A program made the translations under genes and the position numbers. From NCBI RefSeq assembly GCF_949987515.2, contig NC_082689.1:101346957-101410956 (forward strand): a stretch of 64,000 nt of DNA, given 5' to 3'. The notes beneath the pieces are model-generated. The model searched no databases. It was not told the origin of the DNA and saw only the letters and a list, made by a program, of their open reading frames with translations. Each line of letters starts with the position of its first letter. The stretch's first letter is position 1. Positions 32,491-44,920 of this stretch are shown in pieces. The stretch comes from Delphinus delphis. Taxonomy: Eukaryota; Chordata; Mammalia; Artiodactyla; Delphinidae.

Positions 32491-34711
32491 CCACCTAGGT
32501 GATGGTGGACGTTAAGGACTCTATTACATATTGAGGGTGATCAGATATGGAGGATGAGAAAATTCTAGCTAAAAAGAATAACAGGTATTTTGCAAAAATT
32601 GAACAATGCAGAGATGAACATAGAAGTCCAAAAGTGGAAGTCCCATAGAAAAAGAGTTTAAGGGAGACTGAGTAGAGTTTGATCAAAAAGAGAATCAGTC
32701 TTTGGCACCAGGAATTAGACTTCTTGGGCTTCCCTTGAAATGCTAGGGGACCTCCTGGGGGTCCAGGAATTGTGTTATGCTTAGGAGACATAAAGATATA
32801 TAAAGTACAGGTCTATCTCTGTGAACATAGGGCTTTAACACCTAATTATGATCCAGGAGAAAGTTATCATCTCCTTGTGAAAATAATATAACCTATCAAA
32901 CAATTAAACAGAAGTATCCAATAGCCTCTGCCGGGACTGAATGGTACAGTTGATATGGGGAATTGGAGAAGGGTGACCCAAGTAAGTCACAAAACTTCAT
33001 GAAAGATGTAAATCAAGAGCTAACAACTGACATTTCAGCCTCCAAGAACAAATGGATGGAAATAGTTGCACTGGTATTTTTTGTTCTAAAATTATTATAA
33101 GACATTGAAATTTGTATCCCTTACTTTGACAAATTCTAAAAGACAGTAATCATTTCTCTTGCTCTCAACAGTTTCTATGAATTACCTAATGTGATTCACC
33201 CAAGGCCCAGCATATGTCACTCCACCAGACAGATTGCAGACATGGCAGCCACAGGCACTGAGCTCTGCTGCACCAAGCCAGCTCCTAATGAGAAGATGCC
33301 AACTCTCTGCAATGAGCCAGGCCCAGAATCACAAGCTGAAACCAGTGCTTGAAGTTAATCTTAGAGTCATTAACTCTTCAACTTACTCCAGTGTGAGTTA
33401 ATGGATTTTTGTTAAACTGACTTCACAGACATTTTATGAAATTATTTGACCAGCTTAAGAAAGATCTTCTATATTACCCAATTTCTACTCTAGCAGAAAG
33501 GCTGCTTCCAAGAGACCTTCTTTTCAATTTATTCATATTCAGCTTTTTTTCTGAATTAACCATCTATCAAGGGAACCCATCAAAAGAGTAGAAAAAAGTA
33601 AAGGACCCCATCAAAAAAAGTTCCCTGGCAAGTGAGAGGGGGTGCATGACATTAGGAGCTCTGTTTAGGGAAGGAAATGTTGTCCAGGTTGTGGATGACA
33701 TTTTTGTCAGTGTCTATCTACCAATAATGGAGGTTGGCAGATTCAGGGTGAAGTGTTTCTGGAGCTCCTCTAGACACTTCCTAAGAAGCCCAACTGCCCT
33801 CTCATGTGAGCTGGTTGGTGTGCAGTACTGGTCCAAGGGGAATAAACTTCTTTTCACAAGACATGCCACCATTTGGAAAACACATGGCTGCTTGGACTTG
33901 CTGGCTGTAGGGATAGTTTATTGTGGGTTAAACTGAGATTAAGATATGAATTATTACATATGATGATTTTCTTAAAGTTTAACAACTGGACTTTGCAGAG
34001 GTGGAATAGGTGCCTGTCTGGATTGTATGATTTCAGTGGCACTGGTTAGCTTGCTTATCCAAATTCTCATTTTGCTCCTCTCCCGCTATGATATTGTCAT
34101 AAACCACCTTGCACGCTATTCCTTAAGAGTCCCATAATTTACTTGGTCAAATCTCACTGTGGAAGGCATCATATCTTTTCCATATTTGGGCTCGAAAAGA
34201 TTAACTATATTAACATGACAATCAAAAAAGACTCAAACCCATTGACATTTATCAAGTAGCAGTTATGTGACCTATATATAAAGCAAGACGTCTATAGAGT
34301 AGAATTAGTGCCTTAGTTAATGATTTATTAATAGTTGGAACAGCACTAACATAAAATTGACATACAGTCTATAGTTTATAAGGTGAAAGAAGGCAGTGCA
34401 TACAGATTTCTATAATCCATGAGTTGACAAAATGAGAAACTGATTGGTATTGATGGATCAAATTAATTATAAGGGACCACCTCCTGGAGATGTAGCTACC
34501 TTAATGCAAACTATCTGAAGATGAATATTTACAAAAGTATTCTTCACTTTATGGAAGACTTTTCTCACTTTCTCATCTTCTCTGCTATATCCGTTTGTTA
34601 AAAACAATAGAACAAAACAAGAATTTTAGGAACACTTTTCTGAGGCAAGGGAAGGTGAAGATGCATTTATCACATCTAAACTCCCAGGCTAAATTAACTC
34701 TCTAAAATAAA
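32491..34711. other. No recognised element
   Basis: No gene found. The interval 33620-33900 has an LTR-like feel, with AATAAA at 33841, but no ends or family could be recognised. Confidence 0.3.
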
Positions 34712-34723
34712 AACCCATTCTAG

Positions 34724-35010
34724 AGCTTCCGTAGTGGCACAGTGGTTGAGAGTCTACCTGCCAATGCAAGGGACACGGGTTCGAGCCCTGGTCTGGGAGG
34801 GTCCCACATGCTGCAGAGCAACTGGGCCTGTGAGCCACAACTACTGAGCCTGCGCATCTGGAGCCTGTGCTCCACAACGAGAGGCAGCAACAGTGAGAGG
34901 TCCGTGCACCGGGATGAAGAGAGGCCCCGGCTCGCCACAACTGGAGAAAGCCCTCACACAGAAATGAAGACCCAACACAGCCAAAAATAAATAAATAAAT
35001 TAAAAAAAAA
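34724..35010 (+). mobile_element. CHR-1-type SINE, sense
   Basis: Starts AGCTTCCGTAGTGGCACAGT (a mutated CHR start), with the B box GGTTCGAGCCC at 34779-34789, the CHR-1 extension (CACAACTGGAGAAAGCCCTC) and an (AATA)n/A tail. Flanked by ATTCTAG at 34717-34723 and 35014-35020, extendable through the A-rich tract. Confidence 0.9.
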
Positions 35011-35020
35011 ACTATTCTAG

Positions 35021-35408
35021 GCTTCCTTGGGCAGTTGTTAAATACTTGTTCAGATTGTTTTAGTTCTTACAAAGCCTGGCTTGATGTAACACAGACATCT
35101 TCTAGAAGGCCAGTGGTCACCTGCATAAAGGAGTTTTCATAGTTTGGGGGGCATTTACATGAGACAAGTCAGACAGTTGTCCCACAAAGGAAGATGGAGA
35201 GAGCAGTGTTGTGAATTTTCAGTGCAACTTGATTTTTCTTTCTATTACTGATTGGAGAAATACTGATAATAATACCATTACTTAAAATTAGATGGCTTAC
35301 ATTCTAGTTATAATTGTAACCTAATTACTCTACTCCCCTTCATAAAACAGGAAATTTGGTATTGTTATCCTCATTTTATAAGAGGAAAAATGGTAGCTGA
35401 CTAATTAA
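35021..35408. other. Mostly unrecognised, with a possible MIR remnant
   Basis: A short antisense MIR-like run at about 35330-35400 (TTATCCTCATTTTATAAGAG) is the only recognisable piece. Confidence 0.4.
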
Positions 35409-35410
35409 TA

Positions 35411-36405
35411 TTGGGCTGGCCAGAACGTTCGTTCTTTTTTTTTTTTTCTATAAGATGGGTCTAGTAGCGCTTGGTTGTCTTTAACTTTATTCAAAACAAT
35501 TTTATTAGATTGTATTGTAACAGCTGTCATATCAGTATGCATTTAAAAAAACTTGTCAAAATTGGTGAAATTTTGTGTAGGCATTTTACTATTGAAGATG
35601 GAAGAAAAAAGTAAACTTTTCAGCATGTTGTGCTTTATTGTTTCTAGAAAGTTTAAAATGTAACTGAAACACAAAAAAAGATTTGTGCAGTGTATGGAGA
35701 AGGTGCTGTGACTGATCGAATGTGTGAAAAGTGGTTTGCAGAGTTTCGTACTAGAGATTTCTCCCTGGACTATGAACTGTACAATAATGTGGAACAGAAG
35801 AAACCATGGGGTAAGTGAAATGAACCACCACTAACCACACCAAAGGCTTGTCTTCATCCATAGAAGGTGATGCTGTGTATATGGAGGGATTGGAAGGGAG
35901 TCCTCTATTATGAGCTCCTTCCGGAAAACCAAACGATTCATTCCCACAAGTACTGCTCCCACTTAGACCAACTGAAAGCAACACTCAATGAAAAGTATGT
36001 GGAATTAATCAACAGAAAACGCATAATCTTCCATTAGGATGACACAAGACTGCATGTTTCTTTGATGACCAGGCAAAAACTGTTACATCTTAGCTGGGAA
36101 GTTTTGATTCGTCCACCCTATTCATGAGACATTGTACCTTTGGATTTCTATTTATTTCTATCTTTACGAAATTCTCTTAATGGAAAAAATTCAATTCCCT
36201 GAAAGACTATAAAAGGCACATGGAACAGTTCTTTGCTCAAAAAGATAAAAAGTTTTGGGAAGATGGAATTACAAAGTTGCCTGAAAAATGGCAGAAGATA
36301 GTGGAACAAAACAGTGAATATGTTGTTCAATAGAGTTCTTGGTGAAAATGAAAAATGTGTCTTTTATTTTTACTTAAAAACCAAATGATTTTTTTGGCCA
36401 ACCAA
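35411..36405 (+). mobile_element. Mariner DNA transposon with both inverted ends
   Basis: Left end TTGGGCTGGCCAGAACGTTC; the right end read inward is TTGGTTGGCCAAAAAAATCA. Both are flanked by the TA duplicated by mariner insertion (35409-35410 and 36406-36407). At 995 bases it is shorter than the usual 1.28 kb, so internal sequence is missing. The end-to-end structure is clear, and the transposase inside is degenerate. Confidence 0.93.
35640..36332 (+). pseudogene. Mariner transposase, degenerate
   Basis: The transposase of the mariner element, broken by stops and frameshifts. The N-terminal DNA-binding part is visible near 35680-35760 as VYGEGAVTDRMCEKWFAEF. The catalytic-domain stretch is at 36039-36120 (HVSLMTRQKLL, then WEVLIRPPYS). 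The usual HDNARPH-type motif around the second acidic residue is changed to DDTRLH, and the proline before the third aspartate has become a stop. The middle of the gene appears deleted. It cannot make a working enzyme. Confidence 0.85.
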
Positions 36406-36407
36406 TA

Positions 36408-36924
36408 TTTTTGATGCCAGGAGAAGGAATTAACTTTCAAGTGACCAAGGTTTCTGCTCTAGTTCCCATCTTTGATGAAAGGAAAAATAAGACAAATATT
36501 TTTAAAAGTTGGGTAGCTTGGAGACTTTCTGCCCTCCTTGTTTTGTTTTTTTTATTATTATTTTTTGTGTGTGTGATTAATGCACCTCACACTCCTTTTT
36601 GTGGACAACAGTGAGTGTTCCAACACATTACCCACAGGGGGGCAACCTCCAGGATGCCACATTTCAATATTTATTGCCCATTTCTTAAATGGAAGTTTCT
36701 TTTGTTGAGGTAGGGGAAACAAGAATTATATTAAGGTGTCAAATATAATATCAGAAGTTTTCCTATAAACAGAAAATTATCCTCTAGTATCTTTTCCTTG
36801 TCATGTAATTCACATGAAGAAAAGCACTCTTCTCTTTTTGACTTCTACAACTTGGGACTTGCTTTTCTAACATTGTTATTACACACATGAGGATAAAGAT
36901 CTCAACTGATGACTTTCATTTATT
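36408..36924. other. Unclassified, contains one copy of a dispersed pair
   Basis: Positions 36804-36882 closely match 38958-39036 (see that entry). Otherwise nothing recognised. Confidence 0.5.
36804..36882 (+). repeat. Dispersed direct repeat, copy 1 (about 79 bases)
   Basis: GTAATTCACATGAAGAAAAG then CACTCTTCTCTTTTTGACTT and TTGGGACTTGCTTTTCTAAC. The copy at 38958-39036 is in the same orientation with about ten differences. Family not recognised. Confidence 0.85.
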
Positions 36925-37382
36925 TTAAAAAATTTTTATTTATTTTTTAATGAAATATAGTTGATTTACAATATTAATTTCAGGTATACAACATAATGAT
37001 TGAATATTTTTATATATTATACTCCATTTAAATTCATTACAAAATAATGGCTATATTTCCCTGTGCTGCACAATATATCCTTGTTGCTTATTTGCTTCAT
37101 ACATAGTTGTTTGTATCTCTTAATCCCCTCCTCTCTAACTTGCCCCTCCCACTTTCTCTCTCTCCTGTGGTAACCACTAATTTTTCCTCTGTATCTGTTT
37201 CTGTTTTGTTATATTCATTTGTTTGTTTTATTTTTCAGATTCCACATCTAAGTGATAACATAGTGTATTTGTCTTTCTCTGTCTGACTTATTCCACTAAA
37301 CATAATATGCTCTAGGTCCATCCACAGTCAAAAATGGCAGAATTTCATTCTTTTTTTATAGCTGAGTAATAGTCCATTGATC
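36925..37382 (-). mobile_element. L1 3' end (older cetartiodactyl type), antisense
   Basis: The plus strand reads ATAGTTGATTTACAATATTA, TATTTCCCTGTGCTGCACAA, GTGGTAACCACTAATTTTTC and GCTCTAGGTCCATCCACAGT: 3' UTR followed by the last ORF2 codons. It stops abruptly at GAGTAATAGTCCATTGATC. Confidence 0.88.
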
Positions 37383-38205
37383 ATTTGATGACCTCTAACA
37401 AATTTAAGATAATAAGTTCTGAATACTAAACATATATAATCTAAACCAGATAGCACAGTCATGAAGAGAGACAGAGACAGAGAAAGAGGGAAGAAAGGAA
37501 GAATGAAAGAAAGAAGAAAGGGAGAGAAACATAAAGAAAAGAAAGAGAAAAAGCAATAAAGAATAATACTGAAAGAAATGAAATAAGAAAGAACTGTCAA
37601 GTTCACAAGTCAAGATAAGGTCAAAGCCTGACTGATCCAACCTGTTAAGATAAGAATCACTTTCAGATATAGACAATTTATTACTTGCATAGACAGTGAA
37701 AAGAAGAATAAACCAGATGTGCTTCTTGTGGTTCTCACCACACACCCAGAAAAGAACCACATGAAACAAAAGTTAACAACCATGCAAGTCAGAGGATATG
37801 CAAGTCAGAGGATATGTCAGAGGATTTGTGCAAGCCAAATCTAGACTGGAGTTAAATTTTTTTTTTTTTAATTCTGTAGGTCTATTCTAGGGGGAGTGAA
37901 GTAGAAATTACCTCAGAGGCAATGAGAAATCCCATGACAGCCTCTAAGGGAAGTTAGGAGGGCAAATGGGAGATGACTCTTAGCAGATTCAACAGCCCAC
38001 CCATCCTCTCCTGTCCGTGGAGGATCACAAAATGTCCTATCTACACTCTGTTAAACTGCAGCTCAAGCCTTTGTCTACAAGGGTGCATGCAAAATCTCTA
38101 GGATGGGCCAATTACTTTCCTACAAGAATCAGGGTTATGATAAAGTGTACTCTGGAGATTAAGAGCCTATAGACTGAAATTAAAGATCTATTATTACCTT
38201 CCTCT
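37383..38205. other. Purine-rich tract and small tandem duplication, otherwise unrecognised
   Basis: 37455-37565 is GA/AAAG-rich. At 37784-37825, ATGCAAGTCAGAGGAT and related units are repeated in tandem two to three times. Confidence 0.5.
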
Positions 38206-38360
38206 TATCAGCTTTCATTCATTCAATTAAAAAATTATTGAATAATTCCTGAGCATATACTCTGTGGCAGGCATGGTGCTTTATATTAGAAAAACAAAGA
38301 TGAGCAAGATGCACTACTCTTCCATCAGGAATATAGAAGAGCGATGAGGAAAACAGTCTT
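38206..38360 (-). mobile_element. L2 3' end, antisense
   Basis: TTCATTCATTCAATTAAAAA, TGAGCATATACTCTGTGGCA and GGCATGGTGCTTTATATTAG match the antisense L2 3' end. Confidence 0.6.
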
Positions 38361-41300
38361 GAAGCCATCTAACAGCGCTGTGACCGAATCCTGCATTGGG
38401 AGCAGAGGGGCCACAGTGCAGGTCAATGACTTCATAGAGGAAAACTTCATGATCAAGGCAGCACAGACTGTTTAAATCTTGAAAGATAAAACACTGTACT
38501 CTAGTTTTATAAGGGAACTAGGCACACAATCCCAGACAAAGGTTACCAGTGAAAAAAGACTTAGTGGCAAAAATCAAAGAATTTTAAGTTGCTTGGTGAC
38601 ATGAAATGTGTGTTCATCCCCTCTATTTCTGATGGTGGAAGGATAGAGTAGGCAGAAATGTGAGGGGGGCAGAGTGAACATTGAGATGGTGCTCAGTCAT
38701 GCTCATCCTTGTGTGCACCACATTTTTAGGCTTTTATTGTGAAGGCTTTAAGGAGCTATGAAATACTGGAGAAGGGGGGTGACAGTGGAATATGTTGTAC
38801 ATCACTGATCATGGTGAGGAGAATGGTTTGGAGAAGGTCACCCTGGGGGTCCAAAGCTAAATTAGAAACTTTAAGTGAAGACAAAATGGAAATTAAGGAA
38901 AATCTGGTTTTAAAAGGGAAGGCTGCAAGCAAAATGTGAACCTCAGAAGGAGATTATTGTAATTCACATGAAGAAAAACACTCTTCTCTTTTTGACTCCT
39001 GCAGTTTGGGACTTGTTTTTCTAAAATTGCTATTGAAATTAACAGTTTAATTCACTTTTCCATTTATGAGATAAATGCTCATGTAATACAGTGTCATGGT
39101 GACACTTGTTTACTTTTGGATTTAATTTACATTGACGGCCTATTTGCCTGTTTTTATGGGAATTGAATTAGGTTGTCCATGTATAACACACAGCAAGTTT
39201 AATGAGCTTCAGACCTGTCTCCCAAAGCTACCTCTGTGTAAAAAGTGTTTCACCTGGGAAATTAGAATCTCTGTTGCCACCTTCATTAATCTAAAAGGGG
39301 AATTTGCTCTCCTTTGTATTACATATCTACAACAAGTGGAAACAGGTTGATAAATAGTGATCTATCAGTTTCTGAAACAACTTACACTAAATCATTTTTG
39401 ATTGCTTCTAGATGTCAGTTACTTCATATGCAAGTACAAAACAAATGCCCAGGTGCATTTGAGTCCTCAGGGTTTTCTTCACAAATACAAAAGCTTTTCG
39501 GTAACTATTCCACATAAGCAGAAGTGGAAAGATAAGTCCTATAAAGACAAGGAAAACACTCCTGGACAGTTAATTATTGAGCAAGAAGAAAAAGCAAACA
39601 TGACTTGCAAATCTAATAAAGAAAAGTTCTTTAATAGTGCTCCCTACCCTTCTGGCACTTTGTACAGTTCAAGTCACCCTCATATACTTTATCCTGTGGG
39701 GTTCCCATAGAGGCCTTTTAAGGTAGTTCAGCCAAGCCATCTATGAGAGGTTAAGAAACTTGCCTAAGCACAGTGCCGAAAGGAACGTGCCCCGTTATAG
39801 GCTCTCAGTGTTTACGTGTAGTTGCAGTAACTACAAGTTGAAAGAGGCAAAAGTGGTTATTCTCTTACACAGAACTGAAAGTCTAATTACAAAGAATTAT
39901 AGTCTACTAAAAAGTAAGAATTCTATGGCATCTAGATATATGGAACAGTAAACTCTTCTTTGAAAATATATCCTACAAGAAAACTCTCTTACCCACGCAA
40001 CCCAGCAGAAGCAGACACTTCATCACGGTTACGTAAATCTGTGCAGAAATGGGTCTAGAAGACAGCTAAGAAGGCAGGAAGCAACAGGCTACAGGCAATT
40101 GGTGAAATCAAATTTGTTTGCATTTCCTTCTCTGGCCCCATCTGTAGCCCTTCCCTGAGATATAGAAGTGAAAGTTTCTTCTTTGGCTAAAGTCTCTCCC
40201 TTTACATCTTTTTCAAAGCAGAACCAGGCTAAGGGCCATTTTAGGCAAAATCCTTGTTCAGATTGGAATGAGTCCATCACCCATGCCAGATATTTATCAA
40301 ACACAGTGGTAGATATTTTGCATTGTTTATGATTTGCTCTAAAATATGTTTTATAACCTCATTTTTAGGTAAGAAAATGGAGATTCAACCAGTGAGAGTT
40401 TCATGTCCAAATTCAAGTGATATAAGCTTCTGAAGTGAAAAACAATTGGGATTCACCTTTAGACTTAGAGCTTACATGTCTAGCTCTCTTTCCTAAATAT
40501 GTGGCCCCCACTGTTAACTAAAATCAAGGAGATCATTAAATGTTTTTAACGGTGAAATATAATAATGAATATGATACAAGACTAGTTTTCACAGGTATGC
40601 CATTACTAATGATTAAAATCTGTATGCATTTGTCCGGAAAGGCCAAAATTGACGTTGGCACCCACCCTCTCACCATGGTGTTGCTGTACTGCTAACATTG
40701 TTTCAGACTGTGGCACTTGCACTAATATTTTTCACATTAGGAAGAAGGGCTTTATGAACTAAAAGAAACCATATGTAGTTTCTGTAGATGTAAGTATGAA
40801 TTGGATATTCACCAGGTTGTGCCTGACAGTCACGTGCCCTAATGGAAACATCAAAAATAGGTACCAAAAATGTACTTTTACATTCACAATCTTGTCTTTG
40901 AAAACACTTGTCTCTTCTTTGTGGCTAGGTTTATGGATGAAGATAATAACCACCAATTCACAAGTAGATCACACTGCTTAATACTTTGCCTCAATGCACT
41001 TGCAAAGTGTTACGTGTGCCATTATCCCACTGGAATTTCTCATACAGAATGCCCCAGGTGTCTGCGTGTGTTCAGTCTCCACTTGCATGCCCTACAGACA
41101 TGCCTTTCTCCTAATTGTAGCTTGGTCTCTGCTAGCAGCATTGATAAGACTTCAAGTTTAAAAACTCCCAGCACTTTCTCCCTCCCCCGCTGATGTGACA
41201 TGTGGTTGGTGCTGAATGCTGCCTCAGTCATGGTGTTAAAACAGACTCTCAAATTTCAGCATTTCAGCTGACTAAATGATGGCTTCAAGATTCCTTAGGT

Positions 41301-42239
41301 GCTCTGGAAACACTGGCTAGGGGTTTGTGCTATTAATACTGTCTTCTTTTCTGCCCTTTCGAGCACTGAGGTACCAATTCCAGGAACTTCATTGTCAAAG
41401 ACCAAGTCTTTTCAGCCAAATTCGTCCCATAGATCAAGCCAACAGAAGACCCTGCCCCTGTTTAATTTCTGCTCAGCTCAAACTTTCTGCTGCAGCACTG
41501 AGAGACAGAAAGCCACAGGCTTTCAAACACTCCAGATATAGATGATTACTAATCTTTGACATGCAAAACTGTTGAAAATCTCAGCACTTATACCCTGGGG
41601 AAGTGCTGCTAGACTGGAAGGCATGAAGTCATTGAGAATTTACAATTCATTTCTCTGAAATGCTAAGAATAAGGCTGTTAATGCTCACAAAGCACGGAGG
41701 CAGGCCCTCTGTGGAGAAGGGGATTCGGGAATGGAAGCTCAAAAGGAAGCTCAGAGATAAACCATGCGGCCTCCGTTCAGCTCCAACCCAGGCAGAAAGA
41801 CAGCGCTCCGTGATCACATTCCACCCCCCCGCCAGCCAGTCCATCATCATACTATTGCCTAAACAACTGCAGATTAATATTGTGTATTGAAATGCAAATC
41901 TTCATTTTTTGGTTTTTTTTTTTGTTTCATAACACTTCGGGAGAAAATGACACATGCTTATTTTGAAAGACGCAAAAAAAAAAACAGTAACAAGTACAAA
42001 GAGCACAAACTGAAAACCATAACCCACACTCCTTCTAGTCAGTTACCAAGCACTGGAAGTCTTCATTGGTGAAATTTTTTTCTTTTAATTATTACCACCC
42101 CCATCTTTTTCTCATTAACTGCCCCCCGGAATATTGCAGTTACTGTAGTTTATCTTTCTTCAACTCTTTTGGCCACCAGTACTGAAAACCTGTCGATAGT
42201 CTATCTAACACCACTGTTATTATGCTGTTTTCCCATATG
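38361..42239. other. Least repetitive stretch of the window; no gene recognised
   Basis: No transposon family could be named here except possible MIR scraps near 39735-39770 and 40340-40440. Open frames of up to 107 codons (40870-41193) lack protein-like features. 41640-41910 has a composition and motif content that may mark a conserved non-coding element (see findings). Confidence 0.4.
38958..39036 (+). repeat. Dispersed direct repeat, copy 2 (about 79 bases)
   Basis: Partner of 36804-36882, about 2.15 kb downstream in the same orientation. Flanks differ on both sides. Confidence 0.85.
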
Positions 42240-42446
42240 CAGTTGACCCTTGCACACACTGAGGGGCTAGGGGCACTGGTCCTCTGTGCTATGGGAAATC
42301 CATGGTAGCCCTCCTAATCCACTGTTCTGTATCCACGGATTCAACCAACGGCAGATCATGTAGAGCTACAGTAAGTATTTATTGAAAAAAATCCACATAT
42401 AAGTGAACCCACACAGTTCAAATTTGTGTTATTTAAGGGTCAACTG
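42240..42446. mobile_element. Tigger-derived MITE (pogo/Tc1 group)
   Basis: Inverted ends CAGTTGACCCTTGCACACAC and, read inward from the right, CAGTTGACCCTTAAATAACA. TA follows the right end; the left TA is mutated to TG. The inner part (GGGGCTAGGGGCACTGG, TATCCACGGATTCAACCAAC) fits the short non-coding Tigger relatives. 207 bases, no transposase. Confidence 0.88.
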
Positions 42447-42689
42447 TACAGACTTTAAATTCTTTCCTGATTTGTAGGGATAATGCTAATACTCAATATT
42501 TTAAATTTCTACCTCCCCACTGGCACTTACTTTTAAAATAAAACCATTTAAAATTGTGTATGTATTATTTACCCATTTCTTTACATATGTGATTCTGTAA
42601 CTTCCCTTCCCTTCTCTTCTCTTAGCTTCTTCCCTTCCAGAATTATTTCACCTTCCTCTATCTCCATTGAGTTATGAAACCTTTAAAAA
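42447..42689. other. No recognised element
   Basis: Short unremarkable spacer. Confidence 0.35.
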
Positions 42690-43505
42690 TGAGGCTAAAT
42701 TAAAACCACAATAGGATACAAGTACATTACCGCTAGAGAGCTGAAATTAAATTAACTGAACATACTGTGTATTGGCTAGAATGCAGTGCAAGTTGGTAGA
42801 TGTAAAGTAGTACAATCCATCTGGAAAATAATTAAGAAGTTTCTTAAAATTAAACATACACCTTCCTTAAAACCTAGCCAATTTACCTCTAGGTATTTAC
42901 CAAATGAAAATAAAAATATATGCTTATGCAAAGACTTGTACATGAATGTTTATGCCAGCTTTAATTGTAATAGCCAAAAACTAGAAACAACCCAAATATT
43001 ATCAATGGGTAAATGGATCAACAAATCTTTCTATATCCATGGTGGTATGGAAAATACTCAATAACAAAAAGGAATGAACTGTTGTTATATACAATAACAT
43101 AGATGAACCTCAAAATAATGATGTCACTTGAAAGAAGACAAATCCCACCAAAAATGTATATACTACATAATTTCATTTATATAAATTACCAGAAAATTAA
43201 AAGGAATCTACAGTGAGAGAGAGCAAGCAGATCAGCATTGCTTGGAGAATAAGGGATAGACATTGATGCGGAGAGATTGGAAGGAGAGATTCCAAAAAGA
43301 CATGAGTTACTATATTGTAAATCAACTATATTTCAATTTAAAAAAAGGACATGAGGAAACTTTACGGGTAAATATATAGGTTTATTACCTTTATTGCAAT
43401 GATTGTTTTATGGATATTTATGTATGCCAAATTTCATTAAAATATATACTTTACATACATGTACTTTATTGTAAGTTAATTATACCTCAAAAATCTGAAA
43501 AAAAA
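42690..43505 (+). mobile_element. Old L1 3' end, sense
   Basis: ORF2 C-terminal and 3' UTR landmarks in order: GCCAATTTACCTCTAGGTAT, GCTTTAATTGTAATAGCCAA, AATGGGTAAATGGATCAACA, ACATAGATGAACCTCAAAAT, and a final GTTAATTATACCTCAAAAAT. Many stops. Confidence 0.8.
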
Positions 43506-44705
43506 TCAGCTAAAATTCAAGACTAAGAAGAATCAGCTTCTTATCTGTAGCTCAGCAACTTTACCTGCCTGATGAACCAAAGACCAGAGAGATAATAAGA
43601 CACGGAGACAGGACAATTTTTCAAATAGGTTAAAACATTTTAGACTCATGAACCTATGAAGGCAGAGGTTCCATACATATGAATTTTTTCTAAATGACCA
43701 AGATCTAGGGAACAATATATTGCTAGAACTAGGGACTAAAGGCAGAAGAGTTTTAGTGTCTTTGGCTAATAGAGGGTACTAGAAAAGTGATGTCCTGACA
43801 ACAGGGACAGAGAGAAGTTGCAGAGATCCCTAATTTACACAGGCAAACTTGGGGCCAAGTGGCAGTGGATGGGTAGCCAGTCAGTCTCATAGGACCATGA
43901 TAGTGCACCTGGGGCACATCACGAGCTGTATTTAGGCTGCTTTACTCAAGACCACAGAACCATAAAGTTATTATATGACAGGTGCTTTTCCTTATTGTCT
44001 TGGATAGAAGGCTTATTGGAAGGCACTGTTCTTAGAGAACTGACTGCTTAAAACCCCACCAGACCTTTGAAAGTCTTCTATTGCTATAATTTACAACTGG
44101 TTAAAGTTATAAATATATAGCCAAAACCAAAAGAGCAGAGAGCAAGGCTGGAAGTCTTGAACATGTATGGGGCTGTACCCGCTCTTGAGACCCTGTGGGG
44201 ACTTTCCATCTATATGGCTTACAAATAGACCTATACAAATCCTACACACTTAAAATTCTATCTCTATCATGAAGCTTTTCCAGATCAATCTTCTATGATA
44301 CTTCCCACATATTATTGCATATTATTTTGAGCCTATTATTTTCATCACAAATCTCAAAAATGATTTCTTCCTCCTTTGATCTTCCCCAAATTATATCATC
44401 TATATTATTCATATTTTACTTCATTATATTTACCTTACTGTGATATTTAGATGGGGAGACTGTGTCTTTTGTTGACAACCAGGAAAGTGGACTATAAAGT
44501 GTGAAAGAGGCAGTATGGCAACCTTACAGGATACAGATCCCCAAATACATATTACAGAGAAGAGTTACATGTTACTTTCTTGTTCCTAGGATAAGAGATG
44601 GAAAGAGAAAAGAGAGAAAAAAAGAATAGCAGAGGAAAAGAGAGAAAGTTAGTTCCTGGTACTGATTACAATAAATTCAATTACACACAATTTTTAAAGT
44701 AATAT
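43506..44705. other. No confident element
   Basis: A purine-rich run lies at 44595-44650 and weak L2-like sequence near 44270-44500. No gene seen. Confidence 0.35.
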
Positions 44706-44920
44706 TTTTTCTCCCAAGATTTATTTTTTGTCTTTTTAAATTGAAGAATACTTGATATATAACATTATGTAAATTTAAAGTGTACATGTATATTTGATAC
44801 ATTTATATATTGTAATATGATTGCCATTGTAGTGATAATTAGTACTTCTATCCTGTTACATAATTATAATCTCTTTTTAGTGGTTAGAATAATTAAGGTC
44901 TAGTCTCATAGTAAGTTTCA
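44706..44920 (-). mobile_element. Older L1 3' UTR fragment, antisense
   Basis: AAATTGAAGAATACTTGATATATAACATT-like sequence followed by TGATTGCCATTGTAGTGATA and GTTACATAATTATAATCTC matches an L1MA-type 3' UTR. It directly precedes L1-B, so L1-B may have inserted into or beside it. Confidence 0.65.

Noticed and set aside
33170..33360. Gene-like stretch with several Cys/Pro/Glu codons
   Set aside because: No frame is open over the whole stretch and no splice sites or homology could be recognised.
31411..34711. Full endogenous retrovirus
   Set aside because: Only one LTR is recognisable; no gag, pol or env sequence and no second LTR within the window.
40870..41193. 107-codon open frame in the non-repetitive part
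   Set aside because: Start context, composition and lack of recognisable domains give no support; chance frames of this length are expected in 64 kb.
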